Shown piece after piece: positions 1 to 9,148 of a DNA stretch of 64,000 nt; within the stretch, counting starts at the first letter, position 1; each line of letters begins with the position of its first letter. The DNA is from CADEFX01 sp963806735 (lineage in GTDB: Bacteria > Pseudomonadota > Alphaproteobacteria > Rhizobiales > Hyphomicrobiaceae). The stretch is taken from NCBI GenBank assembly GCA_963806735.1, contig CAWEBE010000001.1, positions 1 to 64,000 on the forward strand, given 5' to 3'. Under the pieces are notes generated by a model. It was given only the letters and a program-made list of their open reading frames with translations, was not told where the DNA came from and ran no database searches. A program made the position numbers and the translations under genes.

Positions 1-513
1 GCGCGTGCAGACCGGCGCGTACATGGCGTCGGCGATGGTGAGCCGGCCGAAGAGATAGGGTCCGCCGTAGCGGTCCAGACACTCGCGCCAGATGGTGAGC
101 ACGCGATCGATATCCGCCTGCGCGCCGGCGAACACCTTGAACCCCGGATGATGCGACTTGAGGTTCATCGGCAGGGCCGAGCGCAGATTGTAGAAGCCCG
201 CGTGCATCTCGCCGCAGATCGCGCGGCAATGCGCCCGCTCTGCACGATCGCTCGGCAGCAAGCGTGCGGTGGGCCGCGCTTCAGCCAGATACTCGGCAAT
301 CGCTAGCGTGTCCCAGACCGTCACGCCTTCATGTACAAGGCACGGCACCAGGAACGACGGCGAGAGAAGAAGCAGCTCGGCGCGCGTGGAAGGGTCGTCG
401 ACGGAGACCACCTGCTCCTCGAAGTCGAGATCCGCCATCCTGCAAAGCAGCCATCCGCGCAGCGACCACGACGAATAGTTTCGGCTGCTTATGGTGAGCG
501 TGGCCCTGGCCAT
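1..513 (-). CDS. Glutathione S-transferase family protein (3' end cut by window edge)
   Basis: The minus-strand frame starting at the ATG at 513 opens with a thioredoxin-like GST N-domain: a beta strand, an SRNYSSWS loop where GSTs hold the catalytic Ser/Cys/Tyr, then VPCLVHEG (the cis-proline glutathione site) and a DTLAIAEYLAE helix. An alpha-helical C-domain follows and is still open at base 1, so the stop lies outside the window. The SRNYSSWSLRGW start is typical of the soluble GSTs of unknown substrate common in Hyphomicrobiales. It is divergent from phaZ with 123 bp between the start codons, so the two may share a regulatory region. The family assignment is firm; the substrate is unknown. 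Confidence 0.85.
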   Translation of the reverse strand, partial: MARATLTISSRNYSSWSLRGWLLCRMADLDFEEQVVSVDDPSTRAELLLLSPSFLVPCLVHEGVTVWDTLAIAEYLAEARPTARLLPSDRAERAHCRAICGEMHAGFYNLRSALPMNLKSHHPGFKVFAGAQADIDRVLTIWRECLDRYGGPYLFGRLTIADAMYAPVCTR

Positions 514-636
514 TCTCGACGCGCCTCCCGGTTGGTTCAGAAATTGCAACTGCGGTCGGAGAGGAATTCTCGGCAAGACGATCCACGTGCAACTTTCGTT
601 CCACCCCTGCGCAGCGCCGGAGTCTCCCTAAGCTCG

Positions 637-1851
637 ATGCTCTATCTCGCCTATCAGACACACGCCGATATCATGGCGCCGGTGCGAAGCATGGCGCAGG
701 CTGGCCTCTCTGCTCTCGGCCCGCTGGCCGCCACCGAGCACCTGAAGCTGTTACGCAATCTCACGGCCGCCTATGAGCTGATTGCGCGCACAGGCCTCAC
801 GCACGTGCGGCCGTCCTACCAGATCGACAGCGTGCGGATGGGCAACCGGGAGGTGGCGGTGCACGAGCAGCCGCTGCATTCGACACCGTTCGGCACGCTG
901 CTCAGATTTGCCAAGGATGTCGAGGTCACACAGCCGCGTGTGCTGGTTGTGGCGCCGCTGTCCGGGCACTTTGCCACCCTGCTGCGCAGCCTGGTCAGGA
1001 CCATGCTGCCGGAGCACGATGTCTGCATAACGGACTGGCACAATGCCCGGGATGTGGGCATCGACAAGGGGCGGTTCGGCTTCGAGGACTATGTCGATCA
1101 CCTGATCGGTTGGCTCGAGCACATGGGCCCTGGCACGCACGTGGTCGCCGTCTGCCAGCCCTGCGTGCAGGTGCTGGCGGCCGCCGCGATCCTGGCCGAG
1201 GCCAAGAGTCCGGTGCAGCCGCGCAGCATGACCTTGATGGCAGGTCCCATCGATACGCGCATCAATCCGACCAAGGTCAACGAGCTGGCGACCAGCAAAC
1301 CCATCGAATGGTTCGCCAGCAACCTGATTGCCCGCGTGCCTTGGCGCTATGGCGGCGCGGGCCGAAAGGTCTACCCGGGCTTCGTGCAACTCGCCGCCTT
1401 CATGTCGATGAACATCGACCGCCATCGCAAGGCGCACGTCGAGCTGTACCAACACCTGGCCAACGGCGAGCCGGAGAAGGCCAAGCCGACCATCGATTTC
1501 TACGACGAGTATTTTGCGGTGCTGGATCTGACCGCGGAATTTTATCTGGAAACCGTCGAATGGATATTCCAGCAGGCGCGGCTCGCCACGGGCGAGCTGA
1601 CGCATCGGGGCCGTCCGATCGATCCGCGCGCCATCCGCCGCACGGCGCTGTTGACCGTGGAAGGGGAGCGCGACGACATCTGCGCGCTGGGCCAGACCAC
1701 GGCTGCGCATGATCTGTGCACTGGTCTGCGGCCGCATCTCAAGCGCCATCACATGCAGGCAGGCGCCGGGCACTACGGCGTCTTCAGCGGCCGGCGCTGG
1801 GAGGAGCAGGTCTATCCGCAGGTGCGCAATTTGATCCTGGCCAGCGATTGA
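637..1851 (+). CDS. phaZ: Intracellular poly(3-hydroxybutyrate) depolymerase (PhaZ)
   Basis: A 404-residue cytoplasmic alpha/beta-hydrolase of the intracellular PHB depolymerase family, which hydrolyses native PHB granules to 3-hydroxybutyrate oligomers. The family signature MLYLAYQTHADIM opens the protein, and this start is preferred over longer upstream options because homologs begin here. The nucleophile box is AVCQPCVQ, with Cys173 in place of the usual lipase serine, as expected for this family. The other triad members fit Asp346/347 (in GERDDI) and His379 (in GAGHYGVFSG). Length is normal. No signal peptide is seen, consistent with the granule-associated form. No PHA synthase lies nearby. 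Confidence 0.93.
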   Translation: MLYLAYQTHADIMAPVRSMAQAGLSALGPLAATEHLKLLRNLTAAYELIARTGLTHVRPSYQIDSVRMGNREVAVHEQPLHSTPFGTLLRFAKDVEVTQPRVLVVAPLSGHFATLLRSLVRTMLPEHDVCITDWHNARDVGIDKGRFGFEDYVDHLIGWLEHMGPGTHVVAVCQPCVQVLAAAAILAEAKSPVQPRSMTLMAGPIDTRINPTKVNELATSKPIEWFASNLIARVPWRYGGAGRKVYPGFVQLAAFMSMNIDRHRKAHVELYQHLANGEPEKAKPTIDFYDEYFAVLDLTAEFYLETVEWIFQQARLATGELTHRGRPIDPRAIRRTALLTVEGERDDICALGQTTAAHDLCTGLRPHLKRHHMQAGAGHYGVFSGRRWEEQVYPQVRNLILASD

Positions 1852-2005
1852 GTGACACGCTCTGGTCTGCACAGATAGTGCAGCGGCTATGCGCGGATGG
1901 CAGAGCCCGCGGTAGCAGCGTGCCCGCAGATGCGCTCTAATGCCACGAACGCGCTCGGCCGATCTGTGCGCTGTACGCAACAAGAAACTTTCGTGGAGGA
2001 AATAC

Positions 2006-3330
2006 ATGCGCAAGGTCAGCCGCCGCAAATTCCTGAAGCTGTCGGGCGTGGGCGCGCTTGGTGCTTCATCGGGGATTGCAGCTATTCTGAAGGCTGGGAC
2101 GGCCCCCGCGTATGCTCAAGGCACGGCGGTCCATTGGCTGCGGCTCGGCGATTTCGTCCCGGCTTCGGATGCGCTGTTCAAGCGGGAGCTGTTGCCAGAG
2201 GCGGAAAAGGCGCTCGGCCTCAAGATCAACTTCGAGACCATCAACGGCAACGACCTGCAGCCGCGCATCGCCTCGGCGATCCAGTCGGGTGCGGGCGCCG
2301 ACATCGTGCATGCGCAGCACAACTGGCCTCATCTCTATGCCGAGAGCGTCGTCGATGTGAGCGACGTGGCCGAGGACATCGCCAAGGAGCAGGGCGGCTT
2401 CCACGACATTCTCAACACTGTCACCAAGAGTGACAGGGGCTATCTCGCCGTGCCGTGGTGCGCGCTGGGCATCCTGCTCTGCTATCGCAAGTCGTGGTTC
2501 GACGAGGCCGGCTACAGCCAGTTCCCGACCTCATGGGAGAGCTATCGCGAGGCTGGCAAGAAGCTCAAGGCCAAGGCTTCCCGATCGGCCAGACCATCGG
2601 CCACACCTACAACGACGCGCCCGCCTTCTCCTATCCCTACCTGTGGTCATGGGGAGGTAAGGAGGTCGAGAGTGACGGCAAGACGGTGGCGCTCAACAGC
2701 AAGGAGACGCTGGAGTTGGTCAAGTTCATGGTCGGCTTCTGGAAGGATGCGCACGACGAGGGCGGGCTGGCCTGGGACGACTCCAACAATAACCGCGCCT
2801 TCCTCGCCGGCACCATCAGCTCGACCAGCAACGCCGCCTCCATCTACATCGAGACCCTGCGCAAGCCCGACCAGTACAAGACAGAGAAGGGCTCGCCGAT
2901 GAAGGATGACATCCGGCACGCACCCTATCCGCGCGGGCCGTCGGCACTCGCCACGCTGCATCCGCCGCAGTCGCACATGCTGATGAAATATTCGGCCAAC
3001 CAGAAGGCGGCTAAGGACTTTCTGCGCTGGCTGAGCTCGCGCGCGGTGTTCGAGAAGTGGTTCATGTCGCAGCAGGGCTTCTCCATTCCCGCCACGAAGG
3101 AGTGGGGAAAGCATGCGCTCTGGGACAAGGACCCTGTGATGGCGCCGTTCAAGGACGTGATCGCCAGCGCACGCGCGCCGGGCTGGCCTGGGCCGTCCGG
3201 CCGCAAGGCCTCGGAGGCGCTGTCCAAGTACATCATCACCGACATGTATGCTAAGGCGGTCCAAGGCATGCCGGCCGAGGAAGCCGTCAAATGGGCGCAC
3301 GGCGAGCTCGTCAAGATCTACGGCGCCTGA
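2006..3330 (+). pseudogene. Tat-exported ABC transporter solute-binding protein (family 1 type), frameshifted
   Basis: The start at 2006 follows a good ribosome site (GGAGGA). The N-terminus is a Tat signal, SRRKFLKLSGVGALG, followed by a hydrophobic segment and an AYA cleavage site. The body matches the extracellular solute-binding family that includes sugar binders. The frame breaks near 2576: the first frame reads KLKAKAS while the conserved continuation GFPIGQTIGHTYND lies in another frame. One missing G in AAGG(G)CTT would restore a 441-residue protein. No permease or ATPase gene is present on either side, so the binding protein is an orphan in this window. The shift may be a true lesion or a consensus error; the ligand is not predictable. 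Confidence 0.8.
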
Positions 3331-3353
3331 ATGTAAGAGAGAAGGGGAGGGCC

Positions 3354-4229
3354 ATGGCTCAATACGACAGAACCGTCGAGGACCTCGGCAACATCGTGGC
3401 CCTCGAGCACGTCAACACACGCGTTCCCGACCAGCGGCTCGCGACGCTGTTCTATGTCACGGGCTTGGGGCTCACCCGCGATCCCTACCTGATGACCGGC
3501 GTCACCAACATGTGGATCAACGTCGGCCGCAGCCAGTTCCATCTGCCCACCGGCAAGCCACAGATCTTGCGCGGGCATACGTCGGTGGTCATTCCCGGGC
3601 GCGAGGCCTTGTTGCAGCGGCTGCATGATGTCGCGCCTCAGCTCGAGGGGACGCGCTTTGCCTTCGCCGAGCAGGAGGGGTTCATTGAGGCCACATGCCC
3701 GTGGGGCAATCGCATCCGCTGCTACGCGTCGGGTGGGCCGTTCGGGCGCATGATGCTCGGCATGCCTCGCGTCGAGCTCAATGCACCGATGGGCGTGGCC
3801 GATGGCATCGTGCGCTTTTATACCCGCGTCCTCGAAACGCCCGCGCTGGCAGTCGAAGATGATCAGGGAAAATGTGCGCACGTGTCGGTCGGGCCGGGAC
3901 AGGAGCTTGTGTTTCGCGAGACGGACGTGCCCGCGCCGGCCTTCGACGGCCACCACGTCGCCATCTACCTGGCCGACTTCTCGGGACCCTACCGCCGTCT
4001 CGTCGAGCGAGGGCTCTTGACCGAGGAGAGCGACCAGCACCAGTACCGCTTCCAGGACATCGTCGATCCGGATGACGGCCGGGTGTTGTTCACGCTCGAG
4101 CACGAGGTGCGCAGCATGCGCCACCCGCTGTATGCGCGGCCGCTCGTCAACCGCAATTCGGCCCACAGCAACCGCAGCTTCGCGCCGGGGCACGAGGACC
4201 AGAGCTGGTCGCTGCCGATTGACGGGTGA
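3354..4229 (+). CDS. VOC family (glyoxalase/dioxygenase-fold) protein
   Basis: A 291-residue protein built from two vicinal-oxygen-chelate modules. The first begins VALEHVNTRVPD and the second covers roughly residues 140-265, including HHVAIYLADF and VLFTLEHEVRS. These hold the His/Glu positions that usually bind a divalent metal. Start 3354 has a strong GGGGAGG site 4 bases upstream and lies 23 bp after the solute-binding protein gene, so the two are probably co-transcribed. VOC enzymes include extradiol dioxygenases, glyoxalases and isomerases. Nothing in the sequence fixes the reaction. Uptake by the neighbouring binding protein could supply the substrate, but that is inference from position. 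Confidence 0.72.
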   Translation: MAQYDRTVEDLGNIVALEHVNTRVPDQRLATLFYVTGLGLTRDPYLMTGVTNMWINVGRSQFHLPTGKPQILRGHTSVVIPGREALLQRLHDVAPQLEGTRFAFAEQEGFIEATCPWGNRIRCYASGGPFGRMMLGMPRVELNAPMGVADGIVRFYTRVLETPALAVEDDQGKCAHVSVGPGQELVFRETDVPAPAFDGHHVAIYLADFSGPYRRLVERGLLTEESDQHQYRFQDIVDPDDGRVLFTLEHEVRSMRHPLYARPLVNRNSAHSNRSFAPGHEDQSWSLPIDG

Positions 4230-4561
4230 AAGAGCCGAGGATTGGAGGCCACGCCCGGACAGGGATGTCCTCTGTGGAACGTCGGGTTGAAGCCGCTGCT
4301 CGCTGATTAGCGTATGCAGGCGCACCAAAAGGAGCGCGTCAAGGATTTGTGCACCTCGTCCGCGTCAGGCGAGCAGGTGGGTTCTGCTCGACGAGGGGCG
4401 GCCTCTTCTCTCCCCGACCTGAGCTCCTAAGCTGCGTTGATCAGCTGACGCCCCGAAGCCGAAAATCGCGCGCTTAGGCGGCAACACCTTAGCCTGGTCA
4501 AGATCTGTCCCATCACTCTGTGCTCAGCTAAGCTGCGGTGATTGTACCGAGGGGTCATTGC
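4230..4561. other. Intergenic stretch holding the outer tRNA-Cys end repeat
   Basis: These 332 bases lie between the VOC gene and the caspase gene. The only structure recognised is the 18-bp copy of the tRNA-Cys 3' end at 4242-4259. The rest has no reading frame with gene-like composition. A GAGGGG sequence just before 4562 serves as ribosome site for the caspase gene. No promoter could be named with confidence. Confidence 0.5.
4242..4259. repeat. Direct repeat of the tRNA-Cys 3' end (att-like, distal copy)
   Basis: TTGGAGGCCACGCCCGGA here is identical to 6140-6157, which is the 3' end of tRNA-Cys including CCA and one extra flanking base. Both copies point the same way. The arrangement (tRNA gene, inserted DNA on the 3' side, then a copy of the tRNA end) is what site-specific integrases leave. 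The rest of the tRNA is absent here, so this is not a second tRNA gene. Confidence 0.75.
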
Positions 4562-5908
4562 ATGAAGTGGTTTGAGCGGGTTGCGGTTGCTTTGATTGTG
4601 TTGGCGATGGTTGCCGGTCCGGCAATGGCCGCCGAGCGCCTTGCGCTGCTGATTGGCAACCAGAGTTACAACGCCAAAGTCGGGCCGCTACAGAACCCGC
4701 ACAACGACATTGCTTTGATCGGCGCAGCGCTGCGGTTGCTGAAATTCAAGGTCACTGAGATTAAGGACGCGGACTACGGAAGCATCGACAAGGCGATCAA
4801 CCGCCACATCCAGAATGTTCGCCGCGAGGGGAGAGACACCATCAGCCTCGTCTACTACGCTGGCCACGGGGCGGCCAACCCCGACACCAAGATCAACTAC
4901 CTGATACCGATCGATGTCGCCGACGCTGACGATGAGGAACTGTGGACCAACTCAATCAACCTCAACCGCATCGTTGAATCGCTGCGCGAACAGGCGCCGT
5001 CCGCCACGCACTACGTCGTGTTCGACGCCTGCCGCAACGAGCTGAACCTGACGCGCAAGGGCAAGCGGGCGCTCGCCGACCGCGGTTTTGTGCCGATCAC
5101 GTACACGCCGGGCGTGATGATCGCCTATGCGACGGCGCCGGGCAAAACCGCAAGCGACGCTGGTATCGGTGCCGGGATATACGCGAAGGCGCTGGCCGAG
5201 GAGATCGTCAAGCCGGGGTTGGAAGCGGTGACCATGTTCCGGCGCGTTGCATTGCGGGTCTACCGCGAGATCGGTCAGGACCCATGGATGGCTGCATCGA
5301 CGCTGCCGGAGGTCTATTTCGCTGGCGAGGCCGCCACCCCGCCGCCGCTCGTCGCGCCTGAGGACCTGAAGGAGCTACAACTCACTGCGGCGGCCCAAGC
5401 GTTGCGGGGAGCCCACACCGATGTTCTCGCCATCGCAGCCGACGATGCGGCCATGCAGAAGGCCGCGGCGCTGCTGGTCGATGGGGAGCAGGCGGTTCGC
5501 AGCGCCGACCGGGCAGGCCTAACCAAGATTACCACAGAGCTCGACGGGCTCCGCCAGGAGCTGACCCGGGAATACATCCTCACCATCGTATCCCGGACGG
5601 GCGAGCCCACAGGGGTGTGGCGCCGTCCGCCGGGCGCGAACTATGCGCGCAACTACTACCTGATCGTGGAGGCGATCGCGCTGGACGGCCGCAAACTGAG
5701 CCTGCCGATCCACAACGAGGAAAACGGCATCACCGAAACCGTCTCGATATTCGGCGTGCGCGTGTCGCGCGAGGTCTACGAGGCGGTCGCTCAGGACCGC
5801 CTGGACGACGGTATCGTCCAGGGCAACCAGTTCGGCGTCAAGCGGCGCGGCAAGCTTGCGGTCGAGTATCAGATGCAGTTCGAGGGAGGCTTTCTCACCA
5901 AGTGGTGA
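4562..5908 (+). CDS. Secreted caspase-family (peptidase C14) protein with C-terminal beta-rich domain
   Basis: A 448-residue protein. Residues 1-23 are a signal peptide (ending AGPAMAAE). Residues 24-245 are a caspase/metacaspase p20-type domain starting with the RLALLIGNQSY strand. The catalytic dyad is His102 in YYAGHGAA and Cys157 in FDACRNE. Residues about 265-335 are Ala/Leu-rich helices that could form a coiled coil. Residues about 337-448 form a separate domain rich in Trp, Tyr and Gly (GVWRRPPGANYARNYYLIVE, GVKRRGK) that resembles, from memory, DUF6384; this is tentative. ATG 4562 is preferred over the upstream GTG 4538 because of the GAGGGG site and the intact signal peptide. It is the only gene between the two tRNA-Cys end repeats. 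Its cleavage target is unknown. Confidence 0.85.
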   Translation: MKWFERVAVALIVLAMVAGPAMAAERLALLIGNQSYNAKVGPLQNPHNDIALIGAALRLLKFKVTEIKDADYGSIDKAINRHIQNVRREGRDTISLVYYAGHGAANPDTKINYLIPIDVADADDEELWTNSINLNRIVESLREQAPSATHYVVFDACRNELNLTRKGKRALADRGFVPITYTPGVMIAYATAPGKTASDAGIGAGIYAKALAEEIVKPGLEAVTMFRRVALRVYREIGQDPWMAASTLPEVYFAGEAATPPPLVAPEDLKELQLTAAAQALRGAHTDVLAIAADDAAMQKAAALLVDGEQAVRSADRAGLTKITTELDGLRQELTREYILTIVSRTGEPTGVWRRPPGANYARNYYLIVEAIALDGRKLSLPIHNEENGITETVSIFGVRVSREVYEAVAQDRLDDGIVQGNQFGVKRRGKLAVEYQMQFEGGFLTKW

Positions 5909-6139
5909 GAAGTGGCTATGTGCAGGCCCGGGAGGCGACCTGCCAGTAAGCTGGCGCGCGCACCGAGCACCCTTTCGCCTTAGGGAGTTCCGTCAGGTCA
6001 CTGACGTGTATCCACGTGCCGAAGCGCTTGGCGGCACGGAAATAACCCACAGCGGCTGGTCCGAAGGTGAGCGAAGTGTGGAGGAGTGCGGTATTCCACC
6101 GGGCCGCAAGTGTTGATCTGCAGGCTGTTTTCGAAGGGG

Positions 6140-6157
6140 TTGGAGGCCACGCCCGGA
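6140..6157. repeat. Direct repeat at the tRNA-Cys 3' end (att-like, proximal copy)
   Basis: This is the proximal copy of the 18-bp repeat found at 4242-4259. It covers the CCA, the discriminator, the acceptor 3' strand and part of the T arm of tRNA-Cys. tRNA 3' ends are common integration sites for islands and phages. Confidence 0.75.
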
Positions 6158-6214
6158 ATCGAACCGGGGTGCACAGATTTGCAGTCTGCTGCGTCACCAC
6201 TCCGCCACGTGGCC
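6141..6214 (-). tRNA. tRNA-Cys (anticodon GCA)
   Basis: On the minus strand the sequence folds as a cloverleaf of 74 nt with encoded CCA. The acceptor stem is GGCCACG paired with CGTGGCC, the anticodon loop reads CTGCAAA (GCA), and the T arm contains GGTTCGATTCC. The discriminator base is U (T in the DNA), normal for bacterial tRNA-Cys. It is a single gene, and the caspase island lies on its 3' side. Confidence 0.95.
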
Positions 6215-6441
6215 ATCCTAGCTCCGACTGTTGCCGGAGGCCGTCACGCCGGCGTTGCTTTCCACCCAGAGAGCGAGAGGGGGCGGCTGTGCAGGCGATA
6301 GGTGACGTGCATCTATCACAAATGCAGAAACGCACGCAACGAAGTTGGGCTTGCCGGCCGGAGCGCTGGTCTTCGGGGCCGGCCTTGGCTAAGTTTCGCG
6401 GACGTTCGCGAGCGGGATCTGCGGCAGGGGCGGAGGCAGGC

Positions 6442-7101
6442 ATGGCTGACTATGCGGTGCAGCGCAGCAACATGGTTGAATCTCAGGTTCGCACGGCCGA
6501 CGTGACGGACCGGCGGATTCTGCGCGCCATGCTCGAGGTGCCGCGCGAGGCGTTTGCTCCTGGCGCCGAGCTGATGGCTTATGCGGACGCGCATTTGCCG
6601 GTGAGCGATGGCGCCGCGCCACGATTTCTCCTGGCACCGCGCACGCTGGCCAAGCTCATCCAATTGCTCGAGATCAACGCGGGCGATGCCGTGCTCGATG
6701 TCGGCTGTGCGAGCGGCTATTCCACCGCGATCCTGGCCAGGCTCGCCCGGAGGGTCGTGGGCGTGGAGTCCGCCCCCAAGCTCGCCGAGCGGGCGCGCGA
6801 GATGCTCTCCACTCAGAGGATAGACAATGCGGTTGTCCTCACGGGCTCAGTCGTTGGCGGTGCGCCCGATGAGGGGCCGTTCGACGCTATCCTGATCAAC
6901 GGCAGCATGGCGCGACGGCCGGAGGAGCTCTTCGACCAGATGAAAGATGGGGGCCGACTAGCGGCCATCCTTGTCGAGGGTCCGGTTGGGAAAGCAATGG
7001 TTTGGCATCGCCGCGGGGCCATCGTCGACGGGTGGCCTGCTTTCGATGCGGGAGCGCCCGCTCTCAGTGCGTTCGAGAAGGCTGCCGGTTTCGTATTTTG
7101 A
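6442..7101 (+). CDS. Protein-L-isoaspartate O-methyltransferase-like protein
   Basis: A 219-residue Rossmann methyltransferase. The N-terminal VQRSNMVESQVRTADVTD and the SAM-binding motif VLDVGCASGYSTAILARLA are those of the Pcm-like proteins found upstream of tolC in many Hyphomicrobiales. Classical PCMT repairs isoaspartyl residues. This clade lacks some substrate-site residues of classical PCMT, so the activity is uncertain. The start ATG 6442 gives MADYAVQRSNMV, the usual beginning of the family. It lies 358 bp ahead of tolC in the conserved order Pcm-like, tolC, popZ, valS, which supports an ordinary core role rather than recent transfer. Confidence 0.85.
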   Translation: MADYAVQRSNMVESQVRTADVTDRRILRAMLEVPREAFAPGAELMAYADAHLPVSDGAAPRFLLAPRTLAKLIQLLEINAGDAVLDVGCASGYSTAILARLARRVVGVESAPKLAERAREMLSTQRIDNAVVLTGSVVGGAPDEGPFDAILINGSMARRPEELFDQMKDGGRLAAILVEGPVGKAMVWHRRGAIVDGWPAFDAGAPALSAFEKAAGFVF

Positions 7102-7459
7102 ACAGCTGATCCCACGCGAGCATCAGGCCTGACGAGTGCAGGGTCCGTGGGTCTTCAACGCCGCTAGCGTCGTCTTCAATGTCACAGAAGCAGCAACAGG
7201 CACTGAGAGGAGAATGTACGTTTTGTATCAATTGATTGTGGGCACATACGAAAGAGACTTGGCATAGGCGAGTGTGGATGCGCGGCCACTCTCCGTGCAA
7301 ATAGCGCTTGTCCGCTTCGCTTTTGCACCTTCCGCCCCTCGAATTGATCTTCTATTGGTCAGTGGTGGCAGAATTGTTGTAGCGCGAGGGAGACTTAAGA
7401 GTTGGGCGAGGCTTGGTGTGCGTGCATGCCCATTTGGGTGCACAGCAACGGCGGATGGG
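7102..7459. other. Intergenic region upstream of tolC
   Basis: 358 bases without a convincing gene. It is more AT-rich than its neighbours around 7200-7380 and probably contains the tolC promoter. No particular -35/-10 pair or operator could be assigned by eye. The frame upstream of ATG 7460 stays open to 7274, but it lacks family similarity and precedes the signal peptide. Confidence 0.4.
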
Positions 7460-8939
7460 ATGACGAGGTTGCGGACAAATTGGGGGATCTGCCCGACCTG
7501 GCCGAGGTGGTCGGGTGCGTGCGCGCTCGCCGTACTGGCTGGCGCGTGGGCCTTTTCAGGCCCCCCAGCGTCAGCGGAAACGCTGCGCGAAGCGCTTGCT
7601 GCTGCATACAAATTCAATCCGCGACTGGATGCCGAGCGGGCGCGTATGAGAGCCACGGACGAGGAGGTTCCTCGCGCCAAATCAGGTTACCGGCCTTTGA
7701 TTACAGGTTCGGCCGATATCGGTTATCAGCGCACCGAGATCAAACCCGGCGGTGCGACGGAGACGCATCCGAAGGGATATGGAGTAACCGCGACGCAACC
7801 CATCTTCAGCGGCTTTCGCACGGTGAACTCGGTACGCGCGGCGGAGGCAACAGTGCGTGCCGGGCGCGAGTTGCTGCGCACTGTCGAGCAGTCTGTCCTG
7901 CTCGAGGCGGTGACGGCCTACGTGGATGTCGTCCGCGACCAGGCGATTGTGCGCCTGCGCGAGAACAACGTGAACGTCCTGACGCGGGAGCTCAGAGCGA
8001 CGCAGGATCGCTTCGCTGTCGGCGAGGTGACGCGGACTGACGTGGCACAGGCCGAGGCGCGCCGGGCAGCATCCGTTTCCGCGCTGGATTTGGCGCGCGC
8101 CAATCTCAAGACGAGCCGCGCAACCTACGAGCGTGTCGTCGGTCACCCACCAAGCAATCTGGAGGAGCCGAGGGCGCAGGATCGCAGGCTGCCGACCTCG
8201 GTAAACGAGGCTGTCTCGATCGGCTCCAAGGAAAGTCCGAACGTCGTGGCAGCCCTTTATCTGGAGCAGGCGGCACGACACACCGTCGATCTGATATGGG
8301 GCGAGCTGCTGCCGACAGTGCAGCTTGAAGCCGACTATGACGAAGCGCTTTGACGGGGCGGCGATTATTGACGAGGCGGAAGCTACGTCGGTGACCGGCC
8401 GCGTCACCGTTCCGTTCTATGAGGGCGGCGAGGTTCGTGCTCGCGTCCGGCAGGCCAAGCAGATACACGTGAGCCGGTTGCAAGAGATCGAGCAGGCGCG
8501 CACCGAAAACCAAGCTATCGTCGTGTCGGCTTGGTCCCAGCTCATCGCCGCACGGGCTCAGCTCGAGAGCGATCAGGTGCAAGTGACCGCCAGTCGCACG
8601 GCGCTGACTGGCGTCCGCGAAGAGGAGCGGGTGGGCCAGCGCACGCTTCTCGATGTGCTCAACGCCGAGCAGGAGCTTCTGAACGCCGAGGTCCAGCTCG
8701 CTACCACACGCCGCAACCTGGTGGTCGCCTCCTATGGCGTATTGGCTACTGTGGGTCGTCTGACGGCGGCGGATATTGCCGTGACGGCCGAGGTTTACGA
8801 CCCGGAGGTGCACTACAACGAGGTGCGCCGCAAATGGTTCGGCATCAGCATCACGCGGCCGGACGGCAGCCGGGAGCATCACGACTTCTGGCCGACGCAG
8901 GTCACCCCCGAGCCGAGCCCGCGCCAACCGAAAAAGTAA
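7460..8939 (+). pseudogene. tolC: TolC-family outer-membrane efflux protein, frameshifted
   Basis: TolC forms the trimeric outer-membrane channel of type I secretion and RND/MFS efflux systems. ATG 7460 gives a signal peptide (hydrophobic ACALAVLAGAWAF, cleavage after PASA) followed by ETLREALAAAYKFNPRL, the standard TolC beginning. The two duplicated outer-membrane-efflux repeats are present, with the second marked by TVPFYEGGEVRARVRQAK. The frame breaks near 8338: the first frame ends DYDEAL-stop, while family-typical TKRFDGAAIIDEAEATSVTGR continues in another frame. Removing one G restores a protein of about 492 residues. TolC is normally needed, and everything else is intact, so a consensus error is likely. 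The neighbours are conserved partners. Confidence 0.85.
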
Positions 8940-9148
8940 GCAGCCCCATAGCCAGGAGCTGCCATTACTCTGCCTTGGTAGCCCCTTAAACGGCCAAGGT
9001 TGTGGCGTGTGCCTGCATATTGCTCTGCGGAAAATCCGGACGGCGCGGTTGAAGCGGCCCGGCGGTCATAGTACCACCGGCAAGCTCCAATCGGACATCA
9101 GTTCTCGACGCGGGGAGGCGGACGGTCGCGCCGAAGGATGAGGTAGTT

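Noticed and set aside
751..2028. Long minus-strand frame opposite phaZ
   Set aside because: It is antisense to a firmly identified gene in a GC-rich sequence; it has no protein family character.
4242..4259. A second tRNA-Cys gene
   Set aside because: Only the 3' 18 bases are present; no anticodon or D arm is seen.
5998..6216. A minus-strand open frame across tRNA-Cys
   Set aside because: It translates the tRNA itself; there is no family similarity.
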